Positions 21,168-32,728 of a stretch of DNA of 64,000 nt are shown here, in pieces; positions within the stretch are counted from its first letter, which is position 1; each line of letters opens with the position of its first letter. Made by a program: the position numbers and the translations under genes. The stretch is taken from assembly GCA_905250025.1 (NCBI GenBank), contig CAJNOJ010000360.1, positions 29,664 through 93,663 of the forward strand. The letters are read 5' to 3'. The notes beneath the pieces are model-generated. The model saw only the letters and a list, made by a program, of their open reading frames with translations. It did no database searches and was not told the origin of the DNA. This DNA is from Adineta ricciae. Lineage: Eukaryota > Rotifera > Eurotatoria > Adinetida > Adinetidae.

Positions 21168-22230
21168 TTATCGGCGATTTGATCTTAGATGTATGTTTTT
21201 TACTTGAGGAGTAAGACGTACAGGTTGAATAACATTTCTTTGCGTCCAACGAAAGCATCGTTTAGTCTCTTCACGGAAACGATTCGATACAATTAAACAT
21301 ATGTAGAAACCAGCCTTTAACAACAATTTACATGTTATACCCAATTTGTTAAACAAAAGATACTTTACTTACTCCACATCGGAAAATACCAATGTAACTA
21401 ATCATATTCAAAATAAAACCTTCGATATCTCTTTGTTCATTACTTTTACACTGATAATTTGTGATAGTTGCATAAATAGTAAAAATAGCGTACGGTAATA
21501 GCGCAATTAGAATGAAACATGCTTGTACACCAACCGCCAATAGAACTTGTCGATCGATACCTTGTGATCGTGGTAGATTTTGCACGGAATGAATATTTCG
21601 ATAAGTAAGTAAACCAAACACGATAGTCATAATCAATGGTACTGAAACATTGAAAATCCAAACAGTAACTGAACTGTAAAGAATGAAAACTATCGGATCA
21701 TTGACAACACATAAATTCAATCTGAAAGTTTCAATGTGAAATCAATCAATATGAAGTAAAATGACTTACTGTATGCTCGTGACAATAAAAATCGGAATTC
21801 CATAGAGACACCAGAATACAACAAGACCAAAAGTGACATAACAAGCTGTTTTCATGTTACTCAAATGTCGAAGACGTGCATTACGTGAGGTTACTAGGAA
21901 TTGATCAACCATTGTCAACCAATCTGCTGTTATACTACTCAATTGAATTGATATAAAAGCATATTCGCGTAGTTTACAAATGATCAATACTGTCTGTGTT
22001 AGATTAATACCGAAACCGGATGAAAGTATTCGACCGAACGTTGCGTAAATTAAATGAACAAAACATCCGGCAGATGATAGTAGTATAAAGAATGTACACG
22101 GTTTCACACGATATTGGCGGCGGGTTGAGAATAGAAGTATTTTCATAATAGTACCAAACATATTAATGATGAATACAGTGATGCCGAGATATCGAGCTAC
22201 GTTTTGAGTAACATACGACCACACCACCAT
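21168..22230 (-). CDS. 7TM G-protein-coupled receptor, three exons
   Basis: Exons 22230-21770, 21721-21373 and 21314-21168 join in phase through introns of 48 and 58 nt, giving 318 residues. Helix 1 (YLGITVFIINMFGTIMKIL) follows a short N terminus. Helix 3 ends in MVDQFLVTS, so the usual DRY reads DQF. Helices 5-7 are in exon 2. The end of helix 7 and the basic tail (SNRFREETKRCF) come from exon 3. The motif resembles the bdelloid-expanded peptide-receptor-like group; the ligand is unknown. The loss of the DRY arginine could alter coupling. The sister allele is at 35748-37029. Confidence 0.7.
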
Positions 22231-22485
22231 GTTTTACCACTTTCTCCACAATGCGAATATTGTGATTTAGTTTTTATCTCTTGATCTCATTAGGTTTTTA
22301 ATAAGAGAGAAGGTTCTTATCCATTAAAAAAATAATGAGAACGCATTTCTTTGAAATAGAAATGATTTACAATCATTTTTGCTTTGTTCTCTATATTTAG
22401 ATTATGAAGTGTATACTCGTTTGGAAATCTTTGAAAAAGAAGTACGTATCATGTTCAATTATGTTGCAAATTAAGAGCTACAAAG

Positions 22486-22800
22486 TCACAAACAACTAAT
22501 TTCTAATATTTCAAAAACCGTTCTTCCATAAACCACTTCACCCTCAAGGAAATGAATCTGTTCGTTTCGGTTGGAATAAATTGCATAATGAGGATTATCA
22601 ACTTCGGCATAAGCACCGAAATAATCCGCTATACAATAAAGCGAGTAATTCACCTGAGAATATTCGAAATCAATGAATGTAATATCATTGCTCTGATGGT
22701 CATTGTGACATAGAGAACCAAATCTGAATTGAGTTCAAAGCGAGGCAAGATCAACTGTTTAATGATATTGACGTCAGACTTGACGAATGAAAATTCTACG
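22486..22800 (-). pseudogene. Ethanolamine/choline kinase fragment
   Basis: On the minus strand the frame 22734-22486 reads LCHNDHQSNDITFIDFEYS followed by VNYSLYCIADYF. This is the Brenner-like HND catalytic motif and the FIDFEY metal-binding motif of choline/ethanolamine kinases, followed by the family C terminus ending ...EISCL. Just upstream the homology continues in another frame (LNSDLVL), so there is a frameshift at about 22715. No start or upstream exons remain. The sister copy at 37306-37540 has a further deletion of about 90 bp inside the motif region. This is a dead gene relic, with the kinase homology visible only after translation on the minus strand. Confidence 0.65.
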
Positions 22801-22998
22801 AGGAAAGCGTACGTTTGTTTTTTCTCACAAATGGATTATCATGTGAAACTAAGCACGAGGACAAATCTTTTCTAATCTTGAGGGTGTATGATGCAAGTTC
22901 TTGAAACGGATGCATCATAGTATTTCAGCATAATTGCTGTTATATTTGCTATGCCTTTATTTGAATCATATAAACATTTCATTATTTCCTTTCAAAGT

Positions 22999-23134
22999 AA
23001 TTATCGTGGACCAATATACGTATCGTTCGGCTGCAGTTAACGAACAACAAGAATTTCTTGTTTTCGAATGGAACCCAGCTGATTCATACGGGATTGACAA
23101 CTGTGGGGCTTTCTGTACAGCATCATTCATTTAA
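22999..23134 (+). pseudogene. Decayed exon, possibly NHL-repeat-like
   Basis: The frame reads VIIVDQYTYRSAAVNEQQEF and then FEWNPADSYGIDNCGAF. The sister copy (37803-37967) has an extra 11-codon piece (TCIIVADQDKYRS) resembling the VADxxNxRI strand of NHL repeats, but carries an in-frame TAG. I see no flanking exons. The assignment is weak; decay is supported by the stop in one copy. Confidence 0.3.
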
Positions 23135-25792
23135 TAGAGACGATATTTTCAATCCTAAAAAGTACAAATTTATTTCCACCAGTCCCGAATGTCATATAAA
23201 CAAAACAGAATCTGTATTTCAATAATAGTTCAATCGATGTTGACTTCGAATTCAAATATGAATGATAAGCAAATAAGTTAAAAGTACATGCCTTCCTATC
23301 AGTATAAATATCAAGAAAAACTATTATCGTATTGAACGTTTATGACTTAATTTTAAAATATTGATAGAGGTCATGTGTCTACTGTTACAACTTCGACATT
23401 GAACTGAAAACTCTTGCCTGAATAGTGAGAATATTCAGTATGTTTTCTTCATCTGGTACATTATTTTCATTGTATTGACCTCATCAAGTTATGAATACAT
23501 TAAAACAAATTTTTCAGTGAAATATTTGCAAAATCTTCGATCCATTTTCATCAGCTGATGGATCTTCCGTGTTAATATTTATATATTTTAATTTATTCAA
23601 ACAGCACAACTATTTCCATCTCGAAAGCATCGCTTTTCTATGTATTTTCTCTCTTTTATTCTAACATGCTAAACAAATGTCTTTGCGTTGAGTCCCTTAG
23701 AATGAAGTGGCCCAAACAGAAGTTCTCATGGATAGTAGTTCCTCGCATCAATTCTCTGCGCTATTAGATGAACACACAGTTGAAGAACTACTTGCATTTA
23801 TTAGTTTTATCAAAACAAATGTTGGTAGGAGGGAAAAATCAAGCAATTAGTTTTAGTTTTACGTTGACGTTGAAACAGTTAATTAAGAATCAATGATAAT
23901 GTGCAAATCGTTCTGATTTCGTCCATCGTAATATTTGAAATGCAAATGATAGGCAAAAAGCTACTTCAATAGATAGATAAAATATCTCTAGATCTTTTTT
24001 CGAGATGTAGAATATCCAATTTTTCTTTCACTTCTTGTCTTCAGAACAATATGTGCTGGAAAACTGTATTGAAGACGAAAATATCCTTGATCAGAAATAA
24101 ATATAATGTTCGTTATTGTAATTCTACTTCCGGGATAAACATCAAATTACATTATAAGCATATTTTCGTCAAAGTATAGTCAAAAAGGATAGATTTATCC
24201 CACAAATTCATCATCAACTATTCATTCAATTCTTCATTTGATCACAAACGCACATGTCATGGTGAATTGTTCGGCAAGACTATTTTTGATAACACTCAAA
24301 TACACTTGTGCCACACGTTTGAAAATCGATGATGACGAAAAATATTCTCCTTTATAATCGTAAGTGGGCCGGATACGTCAATTAGGAAAGTTTATGTATG
24401 CTCTAAAAAGATAATCTGCCTTCTTGAATGTCATCTAGAAAATGATGACTACACTTAGAAGAGGAGAAGATTGGATCAAGACTCTGCGGAGTTCTAGTAA
24501 TGATAAAAGTACAGTCATAGACAGAGAGTGCAGCCAGTAGGTGATGGAAATTGAAGCTATAAAGATACTTTTGATTATTTTCTCAAGCTCCCAGAAATTA
24601 TGTAATTACTGAATCCTATATAGTTGTGAACTTGGTCGCGGGGTCATCACACCCTCAAGATATAGAACAAAGCATTATAGCTTGGAGAAAATGCGACTAA
24701 TGAATACTGACTTTTTCTAGATATCTATATCATGAATCGTGACGTGGATGATGAAATTCTGATCGAGAATATTTCACTGTCTCCTGAAGAGGATCTATGA
24801 TGTAATATTTGAATTTCACTTCGCACTGTCGTACTAGAACAAGAATCGGATCATCTAAATGTTCGCACAAATCTATTAGAACATCCGCATTCTGTATAAA
24901 GACATCATGCGGACCTGAAAGAAGTATATAAAACATAGACCGCAAACAATATTTTGAAATTGATTGATGCAGCAAAAATTCCTCAAAAGAACATGGCGAA
25001 GTTCATTATGCATGAAATGATCTGCTCGTGCATGGCATTCGTCGAAGATTCGTTTCTCTTCTAAGAAATGAACAAATAGTTTAGAACTTCTCTGTACCGA
25101 TTGTTTAGACAGGCAAAAACTTGAAGAGAAACAATTATATCAACATTCACTCTTTCCAAGCTGAGATGGGTACAGATTTTGGTAAGAAATAGAGCAACTT
25201 TAAAGCACAATCCATCATGCTTAAAGTTATTTGAGAAAAGTATGAAAGGAAACTATCGCAAAACACTTAATCTATGCATTACTTGTTTCCTAAACTTTTA
25301 AATCTCGAAGTAACCTATGACAATTTAAGCCGCTATTTATTCACCTACTTGTTTTCCTGTTGCTTTTTCATGCGTGAGTGGGTAAAATAGTTAATTCGCA
25401 AGATTTCCTGCGAATATTTCGATTTTAATATTTTCATCAAATTAACGCTCTGTAAATTCGCCATCCAATCTTATCTGAAGCAATTCCAGTTGTAGCAAAT
25501 GACGGTGATATAACAAAGTCTGAAATTAATTTACGCACAAATGCTTCACAGTCGTACAATGAGATGTCATACTTTTTTACACGGTTCACGTATTTCAAAT
25601 TCATTTCTTGATTAACATATTTATTGAGATTTAATCCTTTAAGGAATAACGTGACGTAAAACAAGGAATTAAATTATTAATTTCAGCTCCAGGAAAGTCA
25701 AATTTATCTTTTATCTTAATCCGACGTTTACAACTACGTCATATTCACATATATAGAGCAGATTCCTACTAAATACTCCATCAGTAAAGAAC
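23135..25792. other. Long gene-poor stretch with possible relics
   Basis: No supported gene. A minus-strand frame at 24975-24730 (VFIQNADVLIDLCEHLDDP) stays open in the sister copy apart from a 39 bp in-frame deletion near 39592; it may be a relic exon, but no family is recognised. A frame at 25664-25437 (minus) is disrupted in the sister copy. CATATATAGAGC at 25749-25760 could be the TATA element of the next receptor gene. Confidence 0.4.
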
Positions 25793-26842
25793 ATGTCTCT
25801 ATCAGTAACACTCACGAATGTTTACTACGATACTATTCGATACTTCATGTCCGGAATCTTTTTCCTTGGCACTACTGGTTCACTCTTAAACATTATCCTG
25901 TTTTCTCGTCGGAAACTACGGCAAACATCATGTTGCATATGTATGTATTAATATTTACACTTGATCTCAGTCTTCTCTTTTATATATTTTATAGACTTTC
26001 TTGCAGCATCGTTCAGTAGTCTTCTCTCATTACTGTTTGGTTTGATTCCGACATTTTATTTACTTAACAATGTCTATCCTGGCAATTATTCTGTTGTCTT
26101 TTGCAAAATGCAAAGCTACGTCACTCATACAAGTCTTCAAATGACACGCGCGTTTCTTGCTCTTGCTTGTTTCGATCGCTATACGCTTAGTTTAGGCAAT
26201 ACTTATCTCCAAAGATTTGCAACGGTTACTGTTGCATGTCGATGCATTCCTATTGTAATATTATCATGTTATTTAATTGCTATTCATTTGGTTATTTATC
26301 TGGATGTTGTTAATAGTTCTTGTGGTATTCGTTACGCACCAGCATTGATTTATAACAGCGTTTACTCGATAACAACAATATCGGTTACACTGCCTTTGTT
26401 CATGTTCACTTTTTCCCTTTTGACGTTGATGAACTTGAAGCGTCGTCAAAAGCAACGACAACAAATGAACACGGGATTGATTCATCGGGATATAATTCGT
26501 GATAGAAAGGTCTTTTTCACACTGTCAGTACAATTAATCCTTTATTTCATATCAACAGCATTGTATGCACCAAATATAATCTATACGACAATTACGCAAA
26601 ACATGCCGAAATCATCGGATCAACAAGCAATCGGAGTGTTTATTAATCGAATTGCACTTTTACTCATTTATATTTATCCTGGATTGTCATTTTCAGCATT
26701 TACACTTTCTTCGGGAACCTTCCGAAGAGAATTAATAAATCTATGGCGTTCCCTTCCAATTCATTGCGTTCGGGGAGCAACAGTGACACCACACACAACA
26801 ACCAATCGAAGAACGCTGAATTTAACAAACAATCAAACATGA
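25793..26842 (+). CDS. 7TM G-protein-coupled receptor, two exons
   Basis: Exon 1 (25793-25940) starts MSLSVTLTNVYYD and encodes helix 1 (FFLGTTGSLLNIILFSRRKL). A 54 nt GT-AG intron in phase 1 precedes exon 2 (25995-26842). The total is 331 residues with seven hydrophobic helices. Helix 3 ends in ALACFDRYTLS, a canonical DRY. The tail after helix 7 is short. AATAAATTG about 38 bp after the stop is a plausible poly(A) signal. The sister allele at 40513-41562 has the same structure. Ligand unknown; FMRFamide-receptor-like. Confidence 0.75.
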
Positions 26843-26988
26843 TGAATTCGAAACATTGTGTTGTCTTGTGAAATTTGAAAATAAATTGAGTCATGATGAA
26901 ATCACGTTTACCTCTACACTGTTGAGTTTGATACTTTGACGTTCTGTGTACAAAGAATTTTTACACGGTTTCGTGAGTTGTTTTCAAG

Positions 26989-27080
26989 ATGGAGCGAGTA
27001 AAACGATCGCAATCGTCGGATAAAGTATATCATGACCATTTGAAAAGAACAAAATGCGATGGTATAGCTTTTGTTATGAA
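26989..27080 (+). CDS. Start of the second F-box gene, haplotype B, cut at contig end
   Basis: The first 92 nt correspond to 41709-41800 (MERVKRSQSSDKVYHDHLKR); the remainder is lost at the N at 27081. This shows that haplotype B continues into the same F-box gene found intact in haplotype A. Confidence 0.8.
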
Positions 27081-27081
27081 N
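27081..27081. other. Single-N contig join
   Basis: Left: start of an F-box gene on the plus strand. Right: the middle of the methyltransferase gene on the minus strand. The right-hand contig overlaps the contig end at 4827 by 81 identical bases. Confidence 0.95.
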
Positions 27082-27619
27082 CAATAACGTTCTGTGATAT
27101 TTTAGATGCTTGTAATGATGCTCTCAACAATTCTATATTACGACTCATTGGTTCTATGGCAATGACTTCATGACCAAGTGATGCCATGACTAAGGTGAAC
27201 CAACCAATGTTAGCACCGATATCTAAGAAAACGGCAGGCTTCGATGGAGCGTCAGCTAGAAGAGATGCCATTAGTCTAGTTTGATGTGGCATCCATGAAT
27301 GAGAACTCGCAATAGAATTAGAAACGATATCGTTGGATAACAGATGAATACAGAAAGAACGAGAACCAAGAAAACTTGTCTGAATAGCGTGTCTGCTTCT
27401 AAGACACGGATAGACTCGTTTTGTATCCTGTGTGGATGTGACAGTAGTAGTAATAGGAGTGGTTGTTGATGTTGTCGTTGTTGTTGTTGTTGTTGAAGGT
27501 ATGATCCGGAATGTTAGCCCTTGTTCTTGAGTGAATAGAAATTTCGTAGCCAATATCGAAAATAATAAAACTAGAAAGAATATTCTTTGCCGAACGGAAC
27601 AAGTAAAAAATTGCTTCAT
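27082..27619 (-). CDS. FkbM-family methyltransferase, N-terminal part, haplotype A
   Basis: Holds the signal anchor, Thr-rich stem and SAM-binding motif FLDIGANIGWFTL. The stem is an interrupted run (Thr with Ser, Pro, Ile and Val), unlike the pure 17-Thr run of the other allele. The frame is cut at 27081. The missing C-terminal part is at 4241-4746, given the 81 bp identity of 27082-27162 with 4747-4827. Together they make a full-length gene. Confidence 0.8.
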
Positions 27620-29174
27620 TCCATCGATGGAGAGTATTCTAAATACAACAAAAATTCAAGATTAATGCAAAAGACAAATTGTCTATCCATTTAATTGTAA
27701 ATAGACTTATCGAAATCATGCAATCTGGCATATTTCACTTACCTCTGTAACTCAGGTGAAAAAATACTATAAGAAAATAAGTTTTCACAATTTTTCCACA
27801 AAGTAGAAAGGTGAGAAACAGCACGTAAATAATTAACTCTGTTATCGTAAAGAAAATACTTCAACGAGTTTTTCTTCCTATTCACATAAGCGCGAGTAAG
27901 TTCTCTTTCCATTACAACGTGTTGTGCTGTGCTATTTTTTTGTTTTCATTCATTATAATTTTTAAGCGTTCCCGACTTGTTTATATCCTGAAAAGCTACT
28001 GATAAAAGTGGACATATGGTTTTAATTACTTGAAATCGTTGTCCGCCACTTGTACGTTTTGTTCATCCATCATTGTTTATTTAAATAACGAGAAAACTGG
28101 TAAATTGTACTCGCTTTCAACTCAGTCAGTCGATTTGTTTCTTTGCTTGAGCCGATGACGATATTTCGGTTATGGTGACTAGTCTTTTTTTCATTTGTTC
28201 GTTTTTTTTTCGAACAACGATAAAAACAAAATAATCGTTATGCTTCGTATTTTAATACGCACACAAGCATGTACTTCTTTTCACACATGATTCAGTAGGC
28301 TTTTGCTTTCCTTCGTCGCTTTTTTTTGTTTTATTATTCGATTAGAACACATTATAATGTATGTATAACATAAACATATGCTCTAAAAAGGTGTCAGTGA
28401 GAGCGAATTGATAGCATTATGGCGATGCTTTTGAATTACCTTGAACATTACCGGAAGTAGAGAAGAGAATGTGACGTTTGTTCACAGATAAGCATTACTA
28501 TGTGCTTCGTTCTTTCAAGAAAAAAAAGACTAAGAAATATGTCAGTTCAAACTGTAAAAACGTGCTTTAAAGAAGATCATGACAAAATCATCGTACTTTA
28601 GAGAATTACTTTTTCAGACGTTATTCCATCAATGAGAGAAACATTTGATAACTGTTTGCAAATCTATTCTAACCGTTGTATCGACCATTAGCTTACAAAC
28701 TGGATAGGAAAAATGTTTGATTACAGCATGTATTATTATTGCACTCGATTGTACAGTCACTGTTCAATAGAATGTGAAAATGTCTACACATGTTTTCTGT
28801 GAAGATGCCGACCAAGTCTAAAAGAATTTTCGAATCAGAATACGTTTTGACAGTGAATGCTTGTATCACTTTATCGCATCAAAATTAATGAAAGAAAAAA
28901 AGATTTTGTATATTTGAATTCGATAACCTTTAGCTCATATGTATACAACTTAACAGAGAAATTCCACTGGTCAATTTCGATATTACTGGAAGAAATGAAT
29001 GCCTATGACATTTTTTACTACTACCTACTTGTTGTTTCTGTACAAAAAAACAACAACAAATAAAAACGTTGTCAAACGCAAATAATGATAATAGCACACC
29101 AAAGATATCTATATATAAATGTAGCTAAAGACGAGTTACTTTTTTTTTATCATGTATCTCTTTCTTCTTGCAGA
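27620..29174. other. Intergenic, haplotype A counterpart of 12505-14013
   Basis: Colinear with the other haplotype, with small indels, the largest an insertion of about 80 bp at 28833-28912. No supported gene. Probably contains the divergent promoters of the methyltransferase and hydrolase genes. Confidence 0.4.
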
Positions 29175-31144
29175 ATGTATCATCGCGAGTTTGTAATCAT
29201 CTGTTTGGTAGTAGTTCTTGGTGGACTTTTGCTTTTTCAAACATGTCAATCGAGTCCGCTGGATGATTATGTACATGCACCTGATCCATACATGAATTGG
29301 ACGGTACTTAAAACATACGACATGCCTGATTATATTTTGTATATTTTAAATTTTACCTCGCAAAAATGGCTCGATGGTCAGTACATTTGGCTTATACAGT
29401 TGCTACTCATTGTCCTATTTTCAGAAACATTCTCAAATCGACCTATTTGGTCACATTACTTGTGTATCAGTGTTCCAAATAAACTCACCCGCCCAAAAAG
29501 TGCTTTTATGTTCATCGATGGCGGTCATTTCTACGACGGGTAAATAGTCACTGTTCGAGAGAAAAAATACACCATTCTTAATATGCTTTCGACATTGAGT
29601 AGACTTCCAAAACCAGAGGACAATTTTGTCGCACTGACATCTATGTTTGCTGTAAGTAGTGGAAGTATCGGTGTCGACCTACAAGATATCGCTAATCAAC
29701 CCATTCGGTTCAATGTAAGTATATTCAATCTAATCGACAGTGATTTCATCTGTCGAACTGATTATAGGCTGACTTAAGTAACAAAAGCCGTAGTGAAGAT
29801 TCGCTTCTCGGATGGACATGGAAAGCCTATTTGGAGAATCAAAGCAATCCCAATGTGCTTCTACACATGCCTGTAACAAAAGTAGAAAATAGTGGTGTTT
29901 TATTAAAGAATATCTTACCGATTGTTTGTCGTATAAGGCGTGTGTTCGTGCTATGGATGCTGTCCAACAATTTCTAAGTCAACTAAAAGTTGCTGTACCC
30001 GAAAGCTTCATTATTGGAGGTGCATCAAAGGTAAGTCTAATCTGTCTGATAAGAGAAGAAAGAAATATTTTTCTATTCCTCTCGTTGTAGCATGGTTGGG
30101 CAAGTGAGTCATAGATGAGTGTTTGCATGTTTAACAGTTTGGACCATTTCATGACAAATTTAGCTTGGACAACCGCTGCCGTCGATCATCAACGTGTCAT
30201 TGCAGCTGTCCCCATCGTAATGAACACAATCAATTTTCAAATGGTAAGTATTACACTGTTACATCTTCGAAAAAATACACTTACTATATTTTAGAGTTTA
30301 CACCATCACTATCGAGTAAACAAATTTGAATAAATGAGAAAATCTATCGTTAGTGTGCTTGTTTTCTATAGTCACTCGTTGGTTGGACATTTGCATTTCA
30401 AGATTACTATGATTTGGGTATTACTCATTACGTAGACAGCACTAATTTGGCGAAGATGTCACAAATTATTGATCCTTATAGTAAAAGAAATATATTGTGC
30501 TGTAAATTTACATTTTTCTCGTTTCTAACGCATTTAGATTACTTTGATCGATTTGCAAATAAGAAATTGCTTTTGTTACAAACAGCAGGCGATGAATTTT
30601 TTCTACTCGATGGTGAATATATCTTCTGGAGCGCTCTTCAGGATGCCACAAATCATTCTTCGTTCCTTAGGTAGTTCATTGTATTGATATCTCTCATTGA
30701 AAATGATCTTGATTTTGACAGACGATTACCAAATGCAGAGCATTCATGTGCTGGCCATGAGATTAGTCTCTTTTTGACTATGCGAAGTTTCTACTTGAGT
30801 GTGTATGATGTGAGTTTTATACATACATTCCTCTACAGATGTGTTTATACTTTCATTCAAAGGATAAACCACTTCCATCATTCAAATGGACGAAGAATAT
30901 GAACAATACACATGGCTACATTCGTGCTACAGTGGATTTCAGTGTTGGTCCGAAACCCATGAGTGCCATCGGTTATCGAGCACGTACGCTGAATGCTGAC
31001 CGGTTTGTATCTAGATATTTAATCTCGTTTAAATATAAAGTTTGGTCGATTGTAATAGACGCGACTTTCGACTTCTCATCGCTAATCCTAATGACACAAG
31101 AAAAGCAATTGTTAATCCGGTACTTTGGTTGACTACATCACTTG
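29175..31144 (+). CDS. PhoPQ/AprA-like hydrolase, haplotype A, 3' end lost at contig join
   Basis: Allele of 14014-16251 with the same exon pattern through most of exon 13. The signal peptide begins MYHREFVIICLVVVLGG. The GGASK/HGWA nucleophile region, QTAGDEFF and AEHSCAGHE motifs are all present. The donor after exon 3 is a regular GTAAGT here (29714), against GC in the other allele. The sequence ends inside exon 13 at the N at 31145, so the last ~75 codons are missing. About 446 bp are absent compared with the other haplotype. Confidence 0.75.
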
Positions 31145-31145
31145 N
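31145..31145. other. Single-N contig join inside the hydrolase gene
   Basis: Left and right flanks correspond to 15989 and about 16436 of the sister haplotype, so about 446 bp are missing. Confidence 0.95.
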
Positions 31146-31303
31146 ACTAATAATAGTTTTAATGACAATGAGTACGCAAAATACCTGATCCACGAAATCC
31201 ATTCTAAGAAAATTGAAAAGTACGAAGTGTGCTCGCAGATATTATACTCGTATATGAATGTCATATTTTTATTATAAAGGTTTTCAATTTTCGAGAAAAT
31301 CTG

Positions 31304-32560
31304 CTACGGAAGGCTACCATTTCCGACACACTCGTACCAATCCGGATCAACTTCACATGTATCTTGAGCTAGATTAGTTATACGCATCATATCATCATTG
31401 TTGATAGTAAATGGTTTCAAGAGAATATCGAGATTTTCTCGCATATGAATTTCATTCATTGATCGCGGGTTCGAAGCAACACCGAGTTGATGAATCCATC
31501 GTAATAAGATTTGTGCTTCAGTGCGTTCGTACGTTCTTGCCAACGAAATAATCACCGGATCTTGAAGTAACGTTGCATGCATACCTGTTGGTTTACCTTC
31601 ATGCACAACTGGAAACTGACGTGCATCAGGTACTCCTAAAGGTGAATAAGCGACTAGTTGAATGTTATTCTTTTGACAAAATTCAAGTAGATCAGCACGT
31701 CCAGTTCGATAGTTGTATGGATTGAATGAAACTTGATTAACACTCGGCAAGGGCATACCGGCGTCGATGATTTCTTGTAAATGTGTTACGTTGTAATTGG
31801 AGACACCGATGGAACGGACTAATCCACGATTAAACAATGTGACCATAGCAGACCAAGTTGAAAGACGACAATTTTTCTCACTGTACGTCGATGGATTACT
31901 CACATTACATAACGGATCGGATGTTGGTGGTATGTACGTTTCATGAGGATGAACCATGATGGGCCAATGTACAAGGAGTAGATCAATCCAACTTGTCTGT
32001 AGTTCTTGCAAGATGATCATAGTTTGATTAATTGTGTCATTAAAGCCTAAACCAAATGTTGGTCCGACTTTGCTTAAAATGAAAATTTCCGATCGGTCAA
32101 CACCACTCTGTTGGATACCTTGTGCAACGGATTTATGATTATAATATGAATTAGCGCAATCAAGGCGACGCCCACCTGCGTTATGCAACCATGTGTACAC
32201 CGCCTTTTCAGTATTAGATCCACAGCCAGGTGGCGGTGGATTGATATGACCAGAGGAATCAATGTGTGGTTCAGCACCACATTCAGGATATGTACCATAA
32301 GGTTCATTATTTCCACCATAAAATCCAAGTCCAAGGCCAACAGCTGGCATTTTCAGGTTCTTTTCAGCAGCATTAAATAGAGGAAACGAAGAGTCGGGTG
32401 TTGCTACAGAAGATTTCGAGCGAGAGTGATGAATATGAGTATTCACCATCGAAATTGTTGAAATAAACACAAAAGAAAAACCGAGGAGGAATAATTGCAT
32501 GACAGTGATATCACATAGATAGTCTAACTCAGAACTGATGAAGAAAAGAACACGTTTCAT
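31304..32560 (-). CDS. Aldo-keto reductase with signal peptide, haplotype A
   Basis: Allele of 16591-17847, also 418 residues. I count about 15 amino-acid differences, none in the catalytic tetrad (LDCANSYYN, ILSKV, LLLVHWP). The signal-peptide region and the cysteine-containing insert are kept. Same length, no indels and conservative changes argue that both alleles are functional. Confidence 0.8.
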   Translation of the reverse strand: MKRVLFFISSELDYLCDITVMQLFLLGFSFVFISTISMVNTHIHHSRSKSSVATPDSSFPLFNAAEKNLKMPAVGLGLGFYGGNNEPYGTYPECGAEPHIDSSGHINPPPPGCGSNTEKAVYTWLHNAGGRRLDCANSYYNHKSVAQGIQQSGVDRSEIFILSKVGPTFGLGFNDTINQTMIILQELQTSWIDLLLVHWPIMVHPHETYIPPTSDPLCNVSNPSTYSEKNCRLSTWSAMVTLFNRGLVRSIGVSNYNVTHLQEIIDAGMPLPSVNQVSFNPYNYRTGRADLLEFCQKNNIQLVAYSPLGVPDARQFPVVHEGKPTGMHATLLQDPVIISLARTYERTEAQILLRWIHQLGVASNPRSMNEIHMRENLDILLKPFTINNDDMMRITNLAQDTCEVDPDWYECVGNGSLP

Positions 32561-32728
32561 GTCTATATATCAAAATGCTTTATCTCCTACTGCGCTTCAT
32601 AACTATTGTATGATCTATTTATTTTAAAGAAAAACTACGAAATAATAAGCACTCAACGACATGCGCACGTTTGCTGGATAACTTTGCAACACATTTTAAC
32701 TTTCATTACTAATTGAAATCTTCTTCTG

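Noticed and set aside
24730-24975. 81-codon minus-strand frame
   Set aside because: It remains open in the sister copy after a 39 bp deletion, but there is no recognisable family and no splice context. Too weak to call.
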